DNA of 64,000 nucleotides from Jaltomata sinuosa. Its lineage: Eukaryota; Streptophyta; Magnoliopsida; Solanales; Solanaceae. Within the stretch, counting starts at the first letter, position 1. Each line of letters opens with the position of its first letter. Shown piece by piece: positions 22,736 to 34,888 of the stretch. Below the pieces are notes generated by a model, which had not been told where the DNA came from, did not search any database, and was given only the letters and a program-made list of their open reading frames with translations. The stretch is taken from the NCBI GenBank assembly GCA_003996215.1, contig QJPP01001803.1, positions 124,001 through 188,000 of the forward strand, read 5' to 3'. Position numbers and translations under genes: made by a program.

Positions 22736-24357
22736 TGCAATTCGCACCAATAATTATGCGCATCGCATAACACTTTGCCTCTCAATCAAGTGAACTGGCA
22801 TAAATTCTCAACAAGGTGCAAAACCTTATGTGTTTCGCATGTAAAGGTTTGTGCTTCACATGCGAAACACACAAGGAAACAAATGGATTTTTTTTATTTC
22901 ATTGTCATCATGTGTGTTAAGTATGTGATTTGCAGAACAATACCTGTGGAATGTATTGGAAACAAGCACCACACCAATAATTTCAACAGGGCTAAACATA
23001 ATATGACCAATATCACATCATCTGGGTATTCAGACATCTTCAGAATCTATCAATACATTCAAAACAAAAGAAGAGCTTAATGTTTTCCCTTAAGAAGTAC
23101 ATTACCCCGTCTATCATTGGGAACATCAAGCCTTTAATTTTAAACCAGTCATAGGGCACATTAAACAACAACAATTTCATACCCCCAACCAAGAACATTA
23201 GCCCAACTATCATATTCAAATAGAGCATGGGAACAACGGTAGTAACAATTTCATCCCCAAACATCAATTTCTAACAAAAAGCTCATGAAAATGACCATTT
23301 GCCCTTAAGAATGATGTCACCCAATCTATCATAGGGCCAAATCATGCACTAACACAAGTGAGTTACTCCGACTTCACACAAAACAAATATTTTTAAGGCT
23401 AACAATTACCACACTCAACATGAATCATCATAACTTCAAGTTCTACCAAGTTTATCCTTAGCAAAATAAACAATATAACCCAAAATTGGGGACCTAAATT
23501 ATTCGAATTTCACCCAAAATCAACGTTGCAGATTTAATGAGCATGCTTCACAATATGAGTTCTCCATAAACATAAAAACACATATTTAACATCGAGGAAC
23601 TTACCACAAGTAAAGATCATAAGTAGGAGGCAAAAATTAATGCTTTTTGAAGTGCTATAATAGAGACCCACTATTGTCCAGAGACGTGACGGCGATGACA
23701 GGATGGTGAATGGCGACACAGTGATTTGGGTGAAAGAGAAAAAGATTTTGGTGGAAGTTTAAGGGATTTTGGTTGATTTGTGAGGTAGTTGTGGAGTAAT
23801 TTATGGGAGAATATCGAAAAGATGAGGAAGGTGGCAGTTTTGATAGAAGAGAAAGAAGAAGAAAAGTCACTAGGTCAGTCTCCCGGTCGGGTCGGTCAAC
23901 GGGTAGGTCAAACAAAATTTAAAACTTACCTTGGTGCACCACGATGTGCGATTCACACAAGCCCTTGTGCAACTCGCACATAGCCTCGCACCTGCCAAAA
24001 TTTATGCCCAAACATTGCCCATCTTTCTACTTTGGTGTGCGGTGGAGGTGCGATGCACACAATGGCTTGTGCGAAATTCACAGCCCAGTGCATGTCATCT
24101 CGAACTTTAATATTTTTCTCTAGTTTTATGGTTTGGGGGCATTGGCATGTGCGATGCGCACAACTGCATGTGCGAACTGCATGGCCTTCTGCACGTCCCC
24201 TTTTTATCTTCTTTTTCCACTTGCTCATTTTTCCTCATCATGCATTCTTATAAAAATATGAAAAACTACAAAAGGTAACAACAATAAAGTAAAATACTTG
24301 GGTTTCTTCCCAAGAAGCACTTGATTTTACATCACGGCTAAATGATAGTACCTCATT
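22736..24357 (-). repeat. Antisense N-family spacer, block 2
   Basis: The arrangement is the same as block 1: hairpin 24297-24314 (CTTGGG/CCCAAG with loop AAGAAA), GTGCG-ATG-CGCAC at 24149-24161, and GATAGATT modules at about 23083-23125 and 23290-23342, the latter with ATTTG/CAAAT arms. It ends at 22736 against the block 1 protease piece. Block 1 (about 20120-22735) and block 2 (22736-25850) are therefore tandem repeats of protease plus spacer. Confidence 0.6.
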
Positions 24358-24858
24358 TTGGTATACTTCTCTGCGAGTAGAGTGAATGAACATAAATCTT
24401 TTTGAATATCATGAATATCCTTTTTTGGGGCGGGGGAGGGGGGGGGGGAGCAGAGCAGTCAAAGAATGAACCAAACCAAATAATTATTCTAGAATGGCTA
24501 TTCCTCACAATTTCTCCTTGTGATGCAGCGGAACCATGGCAATTAGGATCTCAAGACGCAACAACACCTATAATGCAATGAATATTTTGATTGAATCCCT
24601 TGGAACTTGAAACAAAATTTTAGTCTACAGGAATTAAGACTGGTTTGTAGCTTTCCTACCTTATCTTACCATATGTAAATTTGGAGGAACTATACTTTTC
24701 GTAACTATACTAATAAGGGGTGGAGAAAAAAAGCGCAGAAGTGAAGTAACGAAAGCGGTTTCCTAGGCTTTTGAAATGTGTTTTTAATTCCAACCTTGCT
24801 TCGAGCACCATTTCTTTTAGATAGAAAGTTGTTATGACTCTATTGGATCAAGTCAATT
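24358..24858 (+). other. Mitochondrial DNA insert carrying the cox2 5' end (numt), unit A
   Basis: Block 2 differs from block 1 by about 500 extra bases here. 24480-24584 matches the first 33-35 codons of plant mitochondrial cox2, reading LEWLFLTISPCDAAEPWQLG then SQDATTPIMQ and a TGA at codon 34; the start ATG is ATA. The preceding 24450-24479 looks like the cox2 leader. I cannot identify the rest (24590-24850); it may be further mitochondrial DNA. A G-rich run (24427-24449) lies before it. Recognition is from memory of cox2. Confidence 0.75.
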
Positions 24859-25850
24859 TCTCAATCATTATCGGAGAGCATGCAAATCCGATTGGCATGG
24901 GCCCATCCCAATCAAGGGAATTGCTCCATCAATATCTTTATAGCCTTGTCTAGTTGCCCAAGTGGCAACATTATAGGCTCGGGTACTTTTTCCATTTCAT
25001 TCTCACTAAGGGCATCTACCAACTTTACCTCAACATTAATCATAGAAACTACTCAAAATTCGTCCAGTGGCATTGTGGGTTGGCATACATTGAAGGTCAC
25101 CTCCTCGCTTCTCAGTCGGAACATGAGTTCTTCGAGCTCAAAATCACCTAAGGTTCTCCCAGTAGTGAACAATTGTCACCCTAATATGATGGGCAACTCA
25201 ATATCAAGCTCACAATCTAAGATCACAAAATCAGCCATTAGGATGAGCTTGTCAATCTTGACCAATACATCAAATAGAATCCCTACCGGATGTGTGATAG
25301 ATCTATCAGCCATGAGCAATCGCAAATGTGCATGATTAGGAGTACCCAAGCCTAACTTATTGAATATCACAAGGGGCATCAAGTTGATACATGCCCCTAA
25401 GTCACACAAAGCTTTCCGGAACTCAAATAGTCTGATAGTGAAAGGAATGGTAAATGCACCCGGGTCTTCCCGTTTTATAGCAATATTAATTATCATCAAA
25501 GCACTACAGCTGTGTGATATCTCAACAGTGCCCTCGTCAACAATACACTTCTTTTTTAAAAGCTCCTTCATGAATTTTGCGTACCCGGGCATTTGCTTTA
25601 AAGCCTCGACCAAAGGGACATTAATAGAAAGTTTGCTAAACATATCAACAAACATTTTGAATTGGTTCTCCTCCTTTTTTTGGACAATCTTTGTGGGTAT
25701 TGAGCAGGCCCCTTAGGTAGTGTGATTAGCACTCTTGGAACACTCCTTAATATCTACGTCCACTTGAGAAGGAACATCAACCTCCTTCTCCTCTTCACAA
25801 GCATCATCATTCATGAGAATATTTTGGGTGCCAAAGCTGATGCGTTTTAA
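24859..25850 (-). pseudogene. Antisense gag C-terminus and protease, block 2
   Basis: The open frame 25655-25176 (159 aa) includes LSINVPLVEALKQMPGYAKF, IEISHSCSALM-type sequence and CDLGACINLMPL, the protease loop with DLGAC in place of DLGAS, and ends FVILDCELDIELPIILG. The best preserved of the antisense protease pieces in unit A. The 5' edge at about 25850 is again abrupt against spacer. Confidence 0.8.
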
Positions 25851-26574
25851 ACTAGACATTGTGTGCATCGCACAACACTGCACCCCTCATTCCAGTGAAG
25901 TGGCATAAATTCTCAACAAGGTGTGAAACCTTGTGCGTTTCGCACGTAAAGGTCTGCGCTTCGCATGCAAAATGCACAAGGAAACATATGGAATTTTTTT
26001 AATTCCTAGTTATCTTGTGTGTTAAGTATGTGATTCGCAGAATAATACGTGATGAATACACTGGCAATAAGCACCACACCAATAATTTCAACAGGGCTAA
26101 ACATATTACGACCAAAACCACATCATCAGGGTACTCTGATTTCTCTGAAATCTATCAACACATTCAAAATAAAAAGAGAGCTTAATGATTTCCCTTAAGA
26201 AGGGCACAATAAACAACAACAATTTCATACCCCCAACCAAGAACATTAGACCACCTATCATATTTTAATAAAGCATGGGCATAAAGGTAGTAACACTTTC
26301 AGCCCCAAACATTAATTTCTAACAAAAACCGCATGAAGATGACGATTTGCCATTAAGAATGACATCACCCTATCTATCATAGGGTCAAATCATGCACTAA
26401 CATAAATAGGTTACTCAGTCTTCACACAAAACATAGATTTTTAAGGCTAAAAATTACCACACTCAACATGATTCAACATAATTTCAAGTTCTACCATGTT
26501 AATCATAAGCAAAATAAGTAATATAACCCAGGAGTCCTTATCTCAAGAGTACTATGGATCTTTAATCCTTAGAA
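25851..26574 (-). repeat. Antisense N-family spacer, block 3 (partial)
   Basis: Only the extra-ORF-proximal part of the spacer is present: GTGCG-TTT-CGCAC (25933-25945), a GATAGATT module without its usual core near 26185-26215, and a full stem-loop at 26344-26391. It ends at 26574, where similarity with unit B also ends. Confidence 0.55.
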
Positions 26575-26919
26575 GAATCTTTAGTCATCTTTGCAGCTTC
26601 ATGCGGAGGAGGTACAAACCGCACCTCAGCTTGTGCGTGTCACACAACCACCGCACCTCCTGGCAGATTCTCCAGCTTTTCTCAACTCTTTCCACTTAGC
26701 TCCTTTTTGGCTCTTTTTGGGTCCATATCCTTGTTTTTCCGCTTCTATCCAAAGTACCTGCATAGACACCAATAAATGCCATAAGAACCTCTAAATTGAT
26801 TCAAAACATAGCAATAATTCATGGATATAGGCTCAATAAGTTGGTAGATTACCGACCTATCAAACCCCCAAACTTGAACTATTGCTTGTCCTCTAGCAAT
26901 ATACTCACAAGGTAAAGGG
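26575..26919 (-). repeat. Antisense N/D-type LTR start with polypurine tract, between the duplicated units
   Basis: Reading leftward from 26919 there is a tail end (GTGAGTATATTGCTAGAGG), tract CAAGTTTGGGGGTT, LTR start TGATAGGTCGGTAATCTACC at about 26868, then about 290 bp of LTR matching 62080-62360. It stops at 26575, where the N spacer begins. It is the only sequence between unit A and unit B. Confidence 0.7.
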
Positions 26920-28100
26920 ATCATCTATCCACTCAAATTAACCCAAGGATGAAGGGAACTCTTCCTAGTGACACCACGACCAATCTTAAAAATGATGCTC
27001 ATGTCATGGATATTGTTACTAAAAGTGGAAGAACAAGTGGTGTAGTGAGAGACCCTATTGTGGAGCCGGTTGTTGTCACAAAGAAACCTATTATTGGAGC
27101 CGTTGAGAAGTCGTGTGACAAAGAAGATGTGGAACCAAAAATTGGGGTAAAGCTTTGTGCACATAATATTCTGGAGAATATTGATATTGATGACAAGAGG
27201 GAGGAGGATGAATCTCCTCCCAAAATGTCTATTGATATTGAGGAGGACCCTTCCATTGTGCAAAGTGTGCAGACCACACTACCAAAGGGACCTCATCCAT
27301 ACCCTCAAAGGTTAAACAAGAAAAAGGAAGATCACAAATTTAACAAGTTTGTTGACATGTTCAGCAAGCTTTCGATAAATATTTTTTTGGTTGAAGCCTT
27401 AACACAAATGCCGAGGTATAACAAATTTATGAAAGAATTGCTCAAGAAGAAGAAAATTGTTGATGTAGGCACTATTGAGATTTCACACAGCTGTAGCGCT
27501 GTGATGATGAGTAATGTCGCTACAAAACAGGATGATCCGGGTGCATTCACCATACTATATACTTTTGGGTTATTTGTGTTCCATAATGCCTTGTGTGATT
27601 TAGGGGCAAGCAACAACTTGATTCCCCTAGCAATATTTAACAAGTTTGGATTGGGTATGACCAAACCTACATCCATGCGTCTACTCATGGCTGACTGATC
27701 AATTAAATGCTCGGTGGGGATCCTATTTGATGTATTGGTGAAGGTCAACAAGTTCATTCTCTATGCAGACTTTGTGATATTGGATTGTGAAGTAGATGTT
27801 GAGGTGCCCATCATCTTGGGGCGACCACTATTAGCTATGGCGAGAGCACTTGTAGATGTTGAACTCGGTGAACTCAAATTCAGGGTTCAACGTGTTCCAA
27901 CCCACAAAGCCTCCAGATTGAATTGAGGGCAAGCTTGATTATGCCCTTGAGGAGTGTGAAATGGGAAAGACGCCAAAAATTGAAGAGTTTCCAAGTCGGC
28001 AATATGTTGATGTTTTGAAGATGTTAAAGGAGCAATTCCTCTCCTTAGGATAGGGCCACACCAGCTAGATTGGCATGCTATCTAACAATGACTAAGGTTG
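26920..28100 (+). pseudogene. N-family gag C-terminus and protease, unit B, 5' truncated
   Basis: The frame 26949-27698 begins MKGTLPSDTTTNLKND. The protease loop reads CDLGASNNLIPL, so it keeps DLGAS where unit A has DLGES. A TGA follows LLMAD as in unit A. The domain end (27714-27926) is altered by a deletion after ELKFRV that changes the C-terminus. The gag N-terminal and capsid parts are absent because the duplicated unit starts here. Confidence 0.85.
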
Positions 28101-28139
28101 AGGTACTATTGTCGAGCCGCGATGTAAGATCAAGTGCTT

Positions 28140-28157
28140 CTTCGGAGGCAACCCAAG
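28140..28157 (+). ncRNA. Post-ORF RNA hairpin, unit B, one stem mismatch
   Basis: CTTCGG-AGGCAA-CCCAAG corresponds to 12269-12286; one stem G has become C, breaking one pair. This suggests a decaying copy. Confidence 0.5.
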
Positions 28158-28159
28158 TG

Positions 28160-29972
28160 TTTTTTAGTTTATTTTTGGTTATCTTTTGTTTTCTTTGGTT
28201 TGTTTTAGGAATGGAAGGAGCAGAGGAATGAAAAAGTGAAAAAATAGGGCAAAAAGGAGTCGTGCGGAGGATCGTGCAGTTTACACAAGACTGTGTGCCC
28301 ATCGCACGGCCTAACACATGTCATAATAGAAGCCTGAGAGAAAAATGCTTAAATTAGAGGTGATGTGCGCTGGGCTGTACAGTCTGCACGAGCCCAAGTG
28401 CACGTCGCACTTCCATCACATGATGAAACAGAAAGCTTGCCATGTTTAGGGAATGGAAAGGTAAGGTGTGAAATGACATGTGGTTTGCACAAGGGCTTGT
28501 GTGAACTGTAGGTCGCAGCGCACCAAGGTAAATTTGAAATTTGAATTGACCTAACCCATTGACCGACCCAACTGGAGACCGACCTAGCCAAATTTTCTTC
28601 TTCTTTTCCCTTTTTATTCTTCCACCCTCTTCTTTCTCTCTATATTCTCTCCTACAACTCCTTAAATTCTCTCCCAAAACCTCTCAAAATCTCTCAAACT
28701 TCCCCAAACTTTTCTCCTCTTATCACCCACTCCCCACTGCCACTCCACCTAGTGCCGCCATCGCCTTTATCTGGGCAAGGTTATTGGGTCACCATTTTTG
28801 CTCTCCAAAAGCTTCAAGTTTTGCTATTCCTCCTTTAAACTTTACTTGTTGTAAGTTTACCGATGTTAAATACATGTTTTTATGTTGATTGAGAACTCAT
28901 GTTGTGAAGCATGCTTGTTAGAATTGCCATGTTAATTTAGGGTGAGATCCGAAATTTTTGGGTCCCCAATTTTGAATTGTGTTATGGATTTTACTTAACA
29001 TCAACTTGGTAGAACTTGATTTTGTGATTATGAATGTTGATTCTAGTAGTTTTTAGCCTTGAAATTTTCTGTTTTGGGTGAAGTCTGAGTAACCCACTTG
29101 TGATTGATGCATGATTTTCCCCTATGATAGATTGGGTGATGTCTTTCTTAAGGGAAAATCATTGTTTTTCATAAGTTTTAGTTGAAAATTATTGTGTGGG
29201 TCTGAAATTTGCTACTATTTTGAGCCAATGTTCTTTGTTGAAAATTTTGTTGGGTACATGATCTTATGTGGGGAGGTAGAAATTGTAGAACTTGGTGCCT
29301 AATTGTTACAATTGAAGGCTGGATGCTCCCGATGATAGATTGGGTGACGTTCTTCTTAAGGGAAATCGTTGAGTTCTTCTTTTGTTTTGTTTGGTGATAA
29401 TGAAATCCGGGGAAGTCTGAGTACCCAGATATATTTGTGGTCATACGATGTTTTCCCCCTAATGTTTAAATTATTATTTTAATGCTTGGTGCCAAGGGCT
29501 TTATGCAAATCTTTCTCCACTAATCACATGTGTGATTCACAAGAACACAAGTAACAAAATATTCCAATTATGCTCCTATGTGTTTCACATGTGATGCATA
29601 TATCTCGATGTGCAGAATGCATAAGGTACACGCCTGCTAAAAAATTAGTTCCAGCTCACTTTTTTGAGGTATGAAGCAGGGTGCGGCATACACTTTGGTG
29701 CATGCGAACCGCACCAGCAATCGCACCTTACTGGAAAAATAGTAGAAGGATCTGGTAGCTCATGCAACATCATATATGACGCGCATAAGGTCGTGTGAGT
29801 TTTGCACATGGTTCGCATAAGAAGTCAATTACCTCTTTCATTTTTCTACTCCTTGGCATTCCATTCTTTTTAGTTTGTGAACTTCTTTCTGATCTTTTTC
29901 TTCCACTTATGTAAAAAAAAACACAAAAAGATTTTTTTCTTTTGTTTTTGCACTCACAATCTCCATGTGTAG
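28160..29972 (+). repeat. N-family spacer, unit B
   Basis: It parallels 12290-14098 and includes the perfect 11-bp stem-loop (29111-29162), the second module near 29330-29370 and decayed CG palindromes (28260-28310, 28370-28520, 29680-29820). No accepted ORF. Confidence 0.6.
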
Positions 29973-29975
29973 AAC

Positions 29976-31434
29976 ATGTCTTCTAGAAGGCGCAACACAG
30001 GTATCCAACCAAGGAAACTATCAGCCGCAGAAGAGGAAAGGATCCTCTTTGGGGTGGAAGGCATGAAGGAATTTTATAAGCGGGATAATAATAGGACATT
30101 CAATAAAGAGCAGAGTTTAACTTGGAGGAAGTTGGGGATGATCTACCCAGCATGCATCGTCAGTTTGCTGAATGAGAATGGTACCTTTTTCAGGATGTAC
30201 ACAGAGGGTACTATAAGGAAGTCATGAGGAATTTGTTTGCCTCATATCAAGCCACACAAGATGCTAAGGGCTATAAAGGAGGGCCATAAACTTTCCCCGC
30301 TTTGGAATCAGTAATAGTTTGAGGCAAGAATCTTGATCTCTCCAGATGTTATTAATGCCATCTATTGGAGCACCCCAATTGAGCCAGCACCTGAACTCAT
30401 GGCCAAGCTGACTGATAAACCCAAACCTTTTCAGTGGACTCCTCCTATTATTTCTCCTGACATACCTCTTAGGGTCACTATAGTGGGTGACATAATGAGT
30501 TTGTCTCTATATATTGAGGCCCGCCTTTGGTATCATTTTGTTCGCTCTCGCTTTCTATCTTATCAGAATGACCAAAAGGTCACTAATGATGGGGCCATTC
30601 TGATAGCCTCAATTATGGTGGGGGACCATATCAACTTTGGTGAGATTGTGGCCTTGGTGATCAAGAGAAAGGCTCGTAGGGGTAGTGATGCATTACCCTT
30701 CCCTGTTCTCATCTGCAAACTGTGTGCCAATGCGAGCATCCCTTTTTTCAGCTGTGACACTCATACTACCACCACTGGTGCATTGATCTTGATAAGAAAA
30801 CTGACAGGGATGCCTCCGCTTCAAAAGGCGCAGGGTAGAAACATCGGTGAAAGTTGAGGTTGATGACTCAGATGCTGAAACACAAGCTTCACCTCCCTCT
30901 CGGGATGCTTCAGAGGCACATACCCTCGCACCTACTGCACCCAGAAGATCTTTGACCAAAAGTGGCATCCAAGATATGGTGGACAAAACCTATGATCATG
31001 AGAGGCAGCTGAATGAATTTAATACTAATCTGCCTGGTATGATACAAAGAGCAGTCAAGAATGCCATACAAGGGGTAGAGGAAAGTATCACCAAACTCTG
31101 AAAAATGGTGGAAACTGTTGAGGGTTCAATGAAGGATGTCATGAAGGATGTGGCGAAAGCAAAAGGAAAAGCTCCAGTTGACGAAACAGATTTTAGGAAT
31201 TTTCCTCAGCCTCGTCAGACTCGTGGGCCTATGGATGACTTGTTTGTAGCTTATGTAGAGGATGAGACTGAGCTCCCTAGTACTGCATACACCGAGCTAG
31301 ATGATGATGAGAACACAGTGTTCCAGCAGGCTCTCAAGGACTCCATAGTTACAGCACACTCCCGAAAGGGTGATGCAGGTCTTAGTGGAGATGCCACAGT
31401 TGATGAAGCAGCAGATGATGGTGATGAGGCATAG
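29976..31434 (+). pseudogene. Extra env-position ORF, unit B, better preserved
   Basis: The same ATG and N-terminus as at 14102, with the stop after TIRKS at 30225. 30333-30857 is open for 174 aa and includes ISPDVINAIYWSTPIEPAP and the domain core, where unit A is frameshifted. The helical part (30847-31101) and acidic C-terminus (31105-31434, ending DDGDEA) are in other frames, separated by a TGA before MVETVEGSMKDV. Together with element C this gives the best view of domain order: basic N-terminus, core domain, Pro/Thr linker, helical region, acidic tail. Confidence 0.78.
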
Positions 31435-33488
31435 ACCTCCAGGGAGTTGCACCCCTTCTCTCTTTATTTGATCTTAAAGATTTAATGTCAATGCTTCTTT
31501 TTATGGGGGGGAGGTGGTGTTATTTTATTTGATTTTTGGTTTCCCATGTTGGGCTTGAGGTATTTTATTGCCCTTGACGGGCCTTGTTGACATTTTTAAT
31601 TTCCTTGCTAGATTTGATTTTTCCCTTGTCGGGCATGTTGGATGATTGTGATGATATTGCCCTTTTCGGGTCTTTTTATTATGTTTTTGAGCTTAATTGT
31701 GACTGATCTTGGTTGTGTGCTGGGTTAGTCTTACACGATTCCATTGTCTTGCTACCCGTGCCTTGCAAATACGCTACGGGCCTACATCGAGGCTTGTTTT
31801 TAAAATGATTCATGAATGTAAAATTTGGTTATCGCCTTATTAATAGTAGTTTAGCAATAAACTCCGAGGGATTTCCTAATTCCACGGTTCTTTCCCAAGG
31901 AGAAAAAGTGTTTTCTTTATTTTTCTTTTTCTATTCTTTTGTTTTTATGTCGAACCGGGCTGTTGTTTCCCTATGATAGATTGAGAGGAAAATTTACTAA
32001 GGGAAAATTCAAAGTTTCAATTTTAATTTGAGTCCATAATGTGCTTGTCTCAAAATGGACCCGCTTAAAAAAAATTCTTGGCAAGACATTTTTAAAAAAA
32101 GAAAGGAAAGAGGGAAAATGAAACTTTGAGGAAAGCATTCTATTGTCATGATTTCCACACTCTCTTTTTGGCATGATCGATTTACAAATGAGTGTGTAAT
32201 GAATTTGAAATATCATGTCAAAAGTCATTTGTCCCAATTGATCTTGAGACTAATGAAAGAAGTCTTGTGACATGATGCCTTGTGTGGTGGGGCTTTACCT
32301 TGATTCTTGTTCATGCGTGTTGTCTAGAACTTTCTCCGAATGTGATTCAAGGAGAAATTCTAGGTGTGACCGAGCTTGAAAAATGATCTTAGGCCCTTTT
32401 TGATAGTCACTTCACCCAAATGCCTTCCATCGACATCAATCCTAGTGAACCCCTTTGAGCTTGTAACCGTTCCTTGATACCTTGTTTAACACCTTGACCT
32501 TTTTCGAATCTCTATTTTGACACTCGTCCTACCTAATTGCTTGAAAGTGAAAAGTAGGCTAAATCCTAAGTTAGGGGTGGGGGGATGGAAAGACAACATA
32601 GGAAAATGCCCAAGTTTAGGGGTGTATGTGATCAATGAGGAGAAGAAAAGAGAGGCACTTCAAAGTGCAAGGTAGCACCGTGTGAAAAAAAAGGGTGCTA
32701 CCAAATGAAGCCAATACAAGGAATCTTGAATGATCATGATTGAAAATGAGAAGATTGGGTTGTGAGAGGGAGAAATAAGGTGAAGTCAAAAATTCAAAAA
32801 TGTGAGCGATGTTCAAAGTAATGAAAAAGAGCATTAGGTAGGTGTAGTCACTCAAGCCAAATGAAATCCTTACCTTAGCCCTAGCCAACATCATAACTCG
32901 CATATCCTTAGTGATTTAGAGCTTGTCCACCCTACATTAGTGGCGATTTACATGAAGGGCAAGCCTATGGTTCGACATGTGTGAACTTGAACTTCCTTGA
33001 GAGAGTGAGAGTCTTCGTGGTTCTCTTATAATCCCTTAGTTTTGTGAATTTCATGATTATGAGTGGGATTCTCTCTTGTGGTGAGTGCCATAAAGCACTC
33101 AAATTGAAATATGAAGTCTCTATTTCAATTGAGAAGAATGAATGAGACAAGTTATGTGGTGAATCTCGAGGCAAACCTAGATGGTCCATGCCAATGACTT
33201 GAGAAGATTAATATCTTTTTTTTAATGACAAAATTTCCTTGATTTTTTACTGAGAAATGAAGCCCTTTTGAAAAAGTTTTCAAATGATCAATTGCCTTGA
33301 TAATGTGTTGGTTTAAAATGTGATGAGAATAATAGTTGGCTCTTTTGTTTGAGTTTTTTTGCTTATTTTTCTCTTTCTTTTTAGAATATAGTAGTCTTTT
33401 GTTCCTTGATGGAGTTTTAGAGCATAATTCATTTCTTACTTTGTGAGTATCTTACTTGAGGACAAGCAATAGTTCAAGTTTTGGGGTT
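31435..33488 (+). repeat. N-family 3' tail with polypurine tract, unit B
   Basis: It parallels 15560-17665, with the CCTTG-CGGG words, a TTTCCC...GGGAAA stem-loop relative (about 31967-32008) and the tract GTTTTGGGGTT before the LTR at 33489. No conserved ORF. Confidence 0.65.
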
Positions 33489-34886
33489 TGATGAGTAGGT
33501 AATATACCGACTCATTTAGCCTTTATTCATGAATTATTCCTATATTTTGATGAGATTTAGAAATTCTTATGGACTTTATTGACATGAATGCAGGTACTCT
33601 TGTTCTATGATGGAAAACAAGGAATTGGACTAAAAAGAGCTGAAAAGGAGTTAAATTGTGAAGAGTTGAACAAGATGGAGATTCTGCCGAGAGGTGAGGA
33701 CCTTGTACGACACGCACAACACGAGGTACGGTCCACACCTCCCACTGTACAAGCCTCATGCATTGGCTAAAGACTCTGTTAAGGGGTGCGATCACTGTGC
33801 AATGTGCACACTTCCTGGTGCAAACTGCACCCCACTTTGCATAAAGCTCCCAAGTCACTGGACAACTAAAAAGTGTTGTGCAATATGCACTTCACGACGT
33901 TCGAACTGCACATCGCATCGCACAACCCTCGAAAGGCATTTTTGTTTGATTTTGTATGACATTTTGGAAATGTTCCTGAACCCAATACATGCACTTTTTT
34001 AGATAGTTTTCAATAGTTTTGAAGAGTTTTTTTACCTTTGAGGCAAGTTTTCTCTCCCAAGGCAAGAAAGAGGGTTTCAATCTATTCACTCAATCTTCAA
34101 CCTTGGGCTTGTAAATTTCATCTTGGATATTGGATTCTTGCTACAATTAATGAGAAAGAATTTGAATTTCTCTATAGGTATACTTTCTTTTTCCTTTAGC
34201 ATGAGTGGCTAAGTTTTCTTGTCTAGGGATGTGTAGATGATGGGTACTTGATAAAAGGGTATGGGTGTTGCCTATTTATGTTTATAATTGCTAATATGAT
34301 AAGGTTCTAGTGATTCACCATATTTTAACTCTAAAATTGATAGTTGCAAACATTGTTTTACCTTACTTGGTTGTATTCTTGCTTGATAAAGAAATTTATA
34401 ATTTCGGATGTGAAATTGCTACTGGGTACTTGGAATTCCACCTAGATTGAGTCTAGAAATAGCTCAAATCACCGAAAACACCCATTTAAGGGTCTAAGCT
34501 ATAAATAATGTGACCTTCCCAAGCATATGTTGGTTGGTTATTTGCCTAAACAATGGCGTTTGAATAAAAACCATTTGATATATGTTTGTTTGATTGAGAG
34601 ATAAATAAGCATTCCTAAAACCAATGCTACTTATATCATTTAGTAAAAATATATGCAATTGAGCAAGTACCTTGACCTTTATTTAAGACTCATTGGAAGC
34701 ACATCCCTAGTCATTCTCCCTTTATTGTTTACACCTTGCACTTTTTACTTATTGTTTTGTTTGGAAGTTGAATTGTGACAGATTCCCAATTCCCCCCCTT
34801 TTTACATTATTGTTGTTGAGCAAGCTATTCTCGTGTGAGGTCTGTTTACAATCACCTAGGCTAAGCTCTAAATTCCCTGTGGGATG
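33489..34886 (+). repeat. N-family LTR, unit B, 3' truncated
   Basis: It starts TGATGAGTAGG and includes GAGGA (33696-33700), the intact counterpart of the chromovirus target site. It ends at the same inversion junction as in unit A (34881-34902). Confidence 0.82.
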
Positions 34887-34888
34887 AA

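Larger units (their letters stand above)
11029..26574 (+). repeat. Direct duplication, unit A (about 15.5 kb)
   Basis: Every feature from 11029 to 26574 recurs in the same order and orientation at 26920-42428. Coordinate offsets: 15,891 at the left edge, 15,874 at the extra-ORF ATG, 15,823 at the LTR start, 15,859 at the block 2 hairpin, 15,854 at the right edge. The shared inversion junction and mitochondrial insert prove that the duplication is later than both events. Confidence 0.9.
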
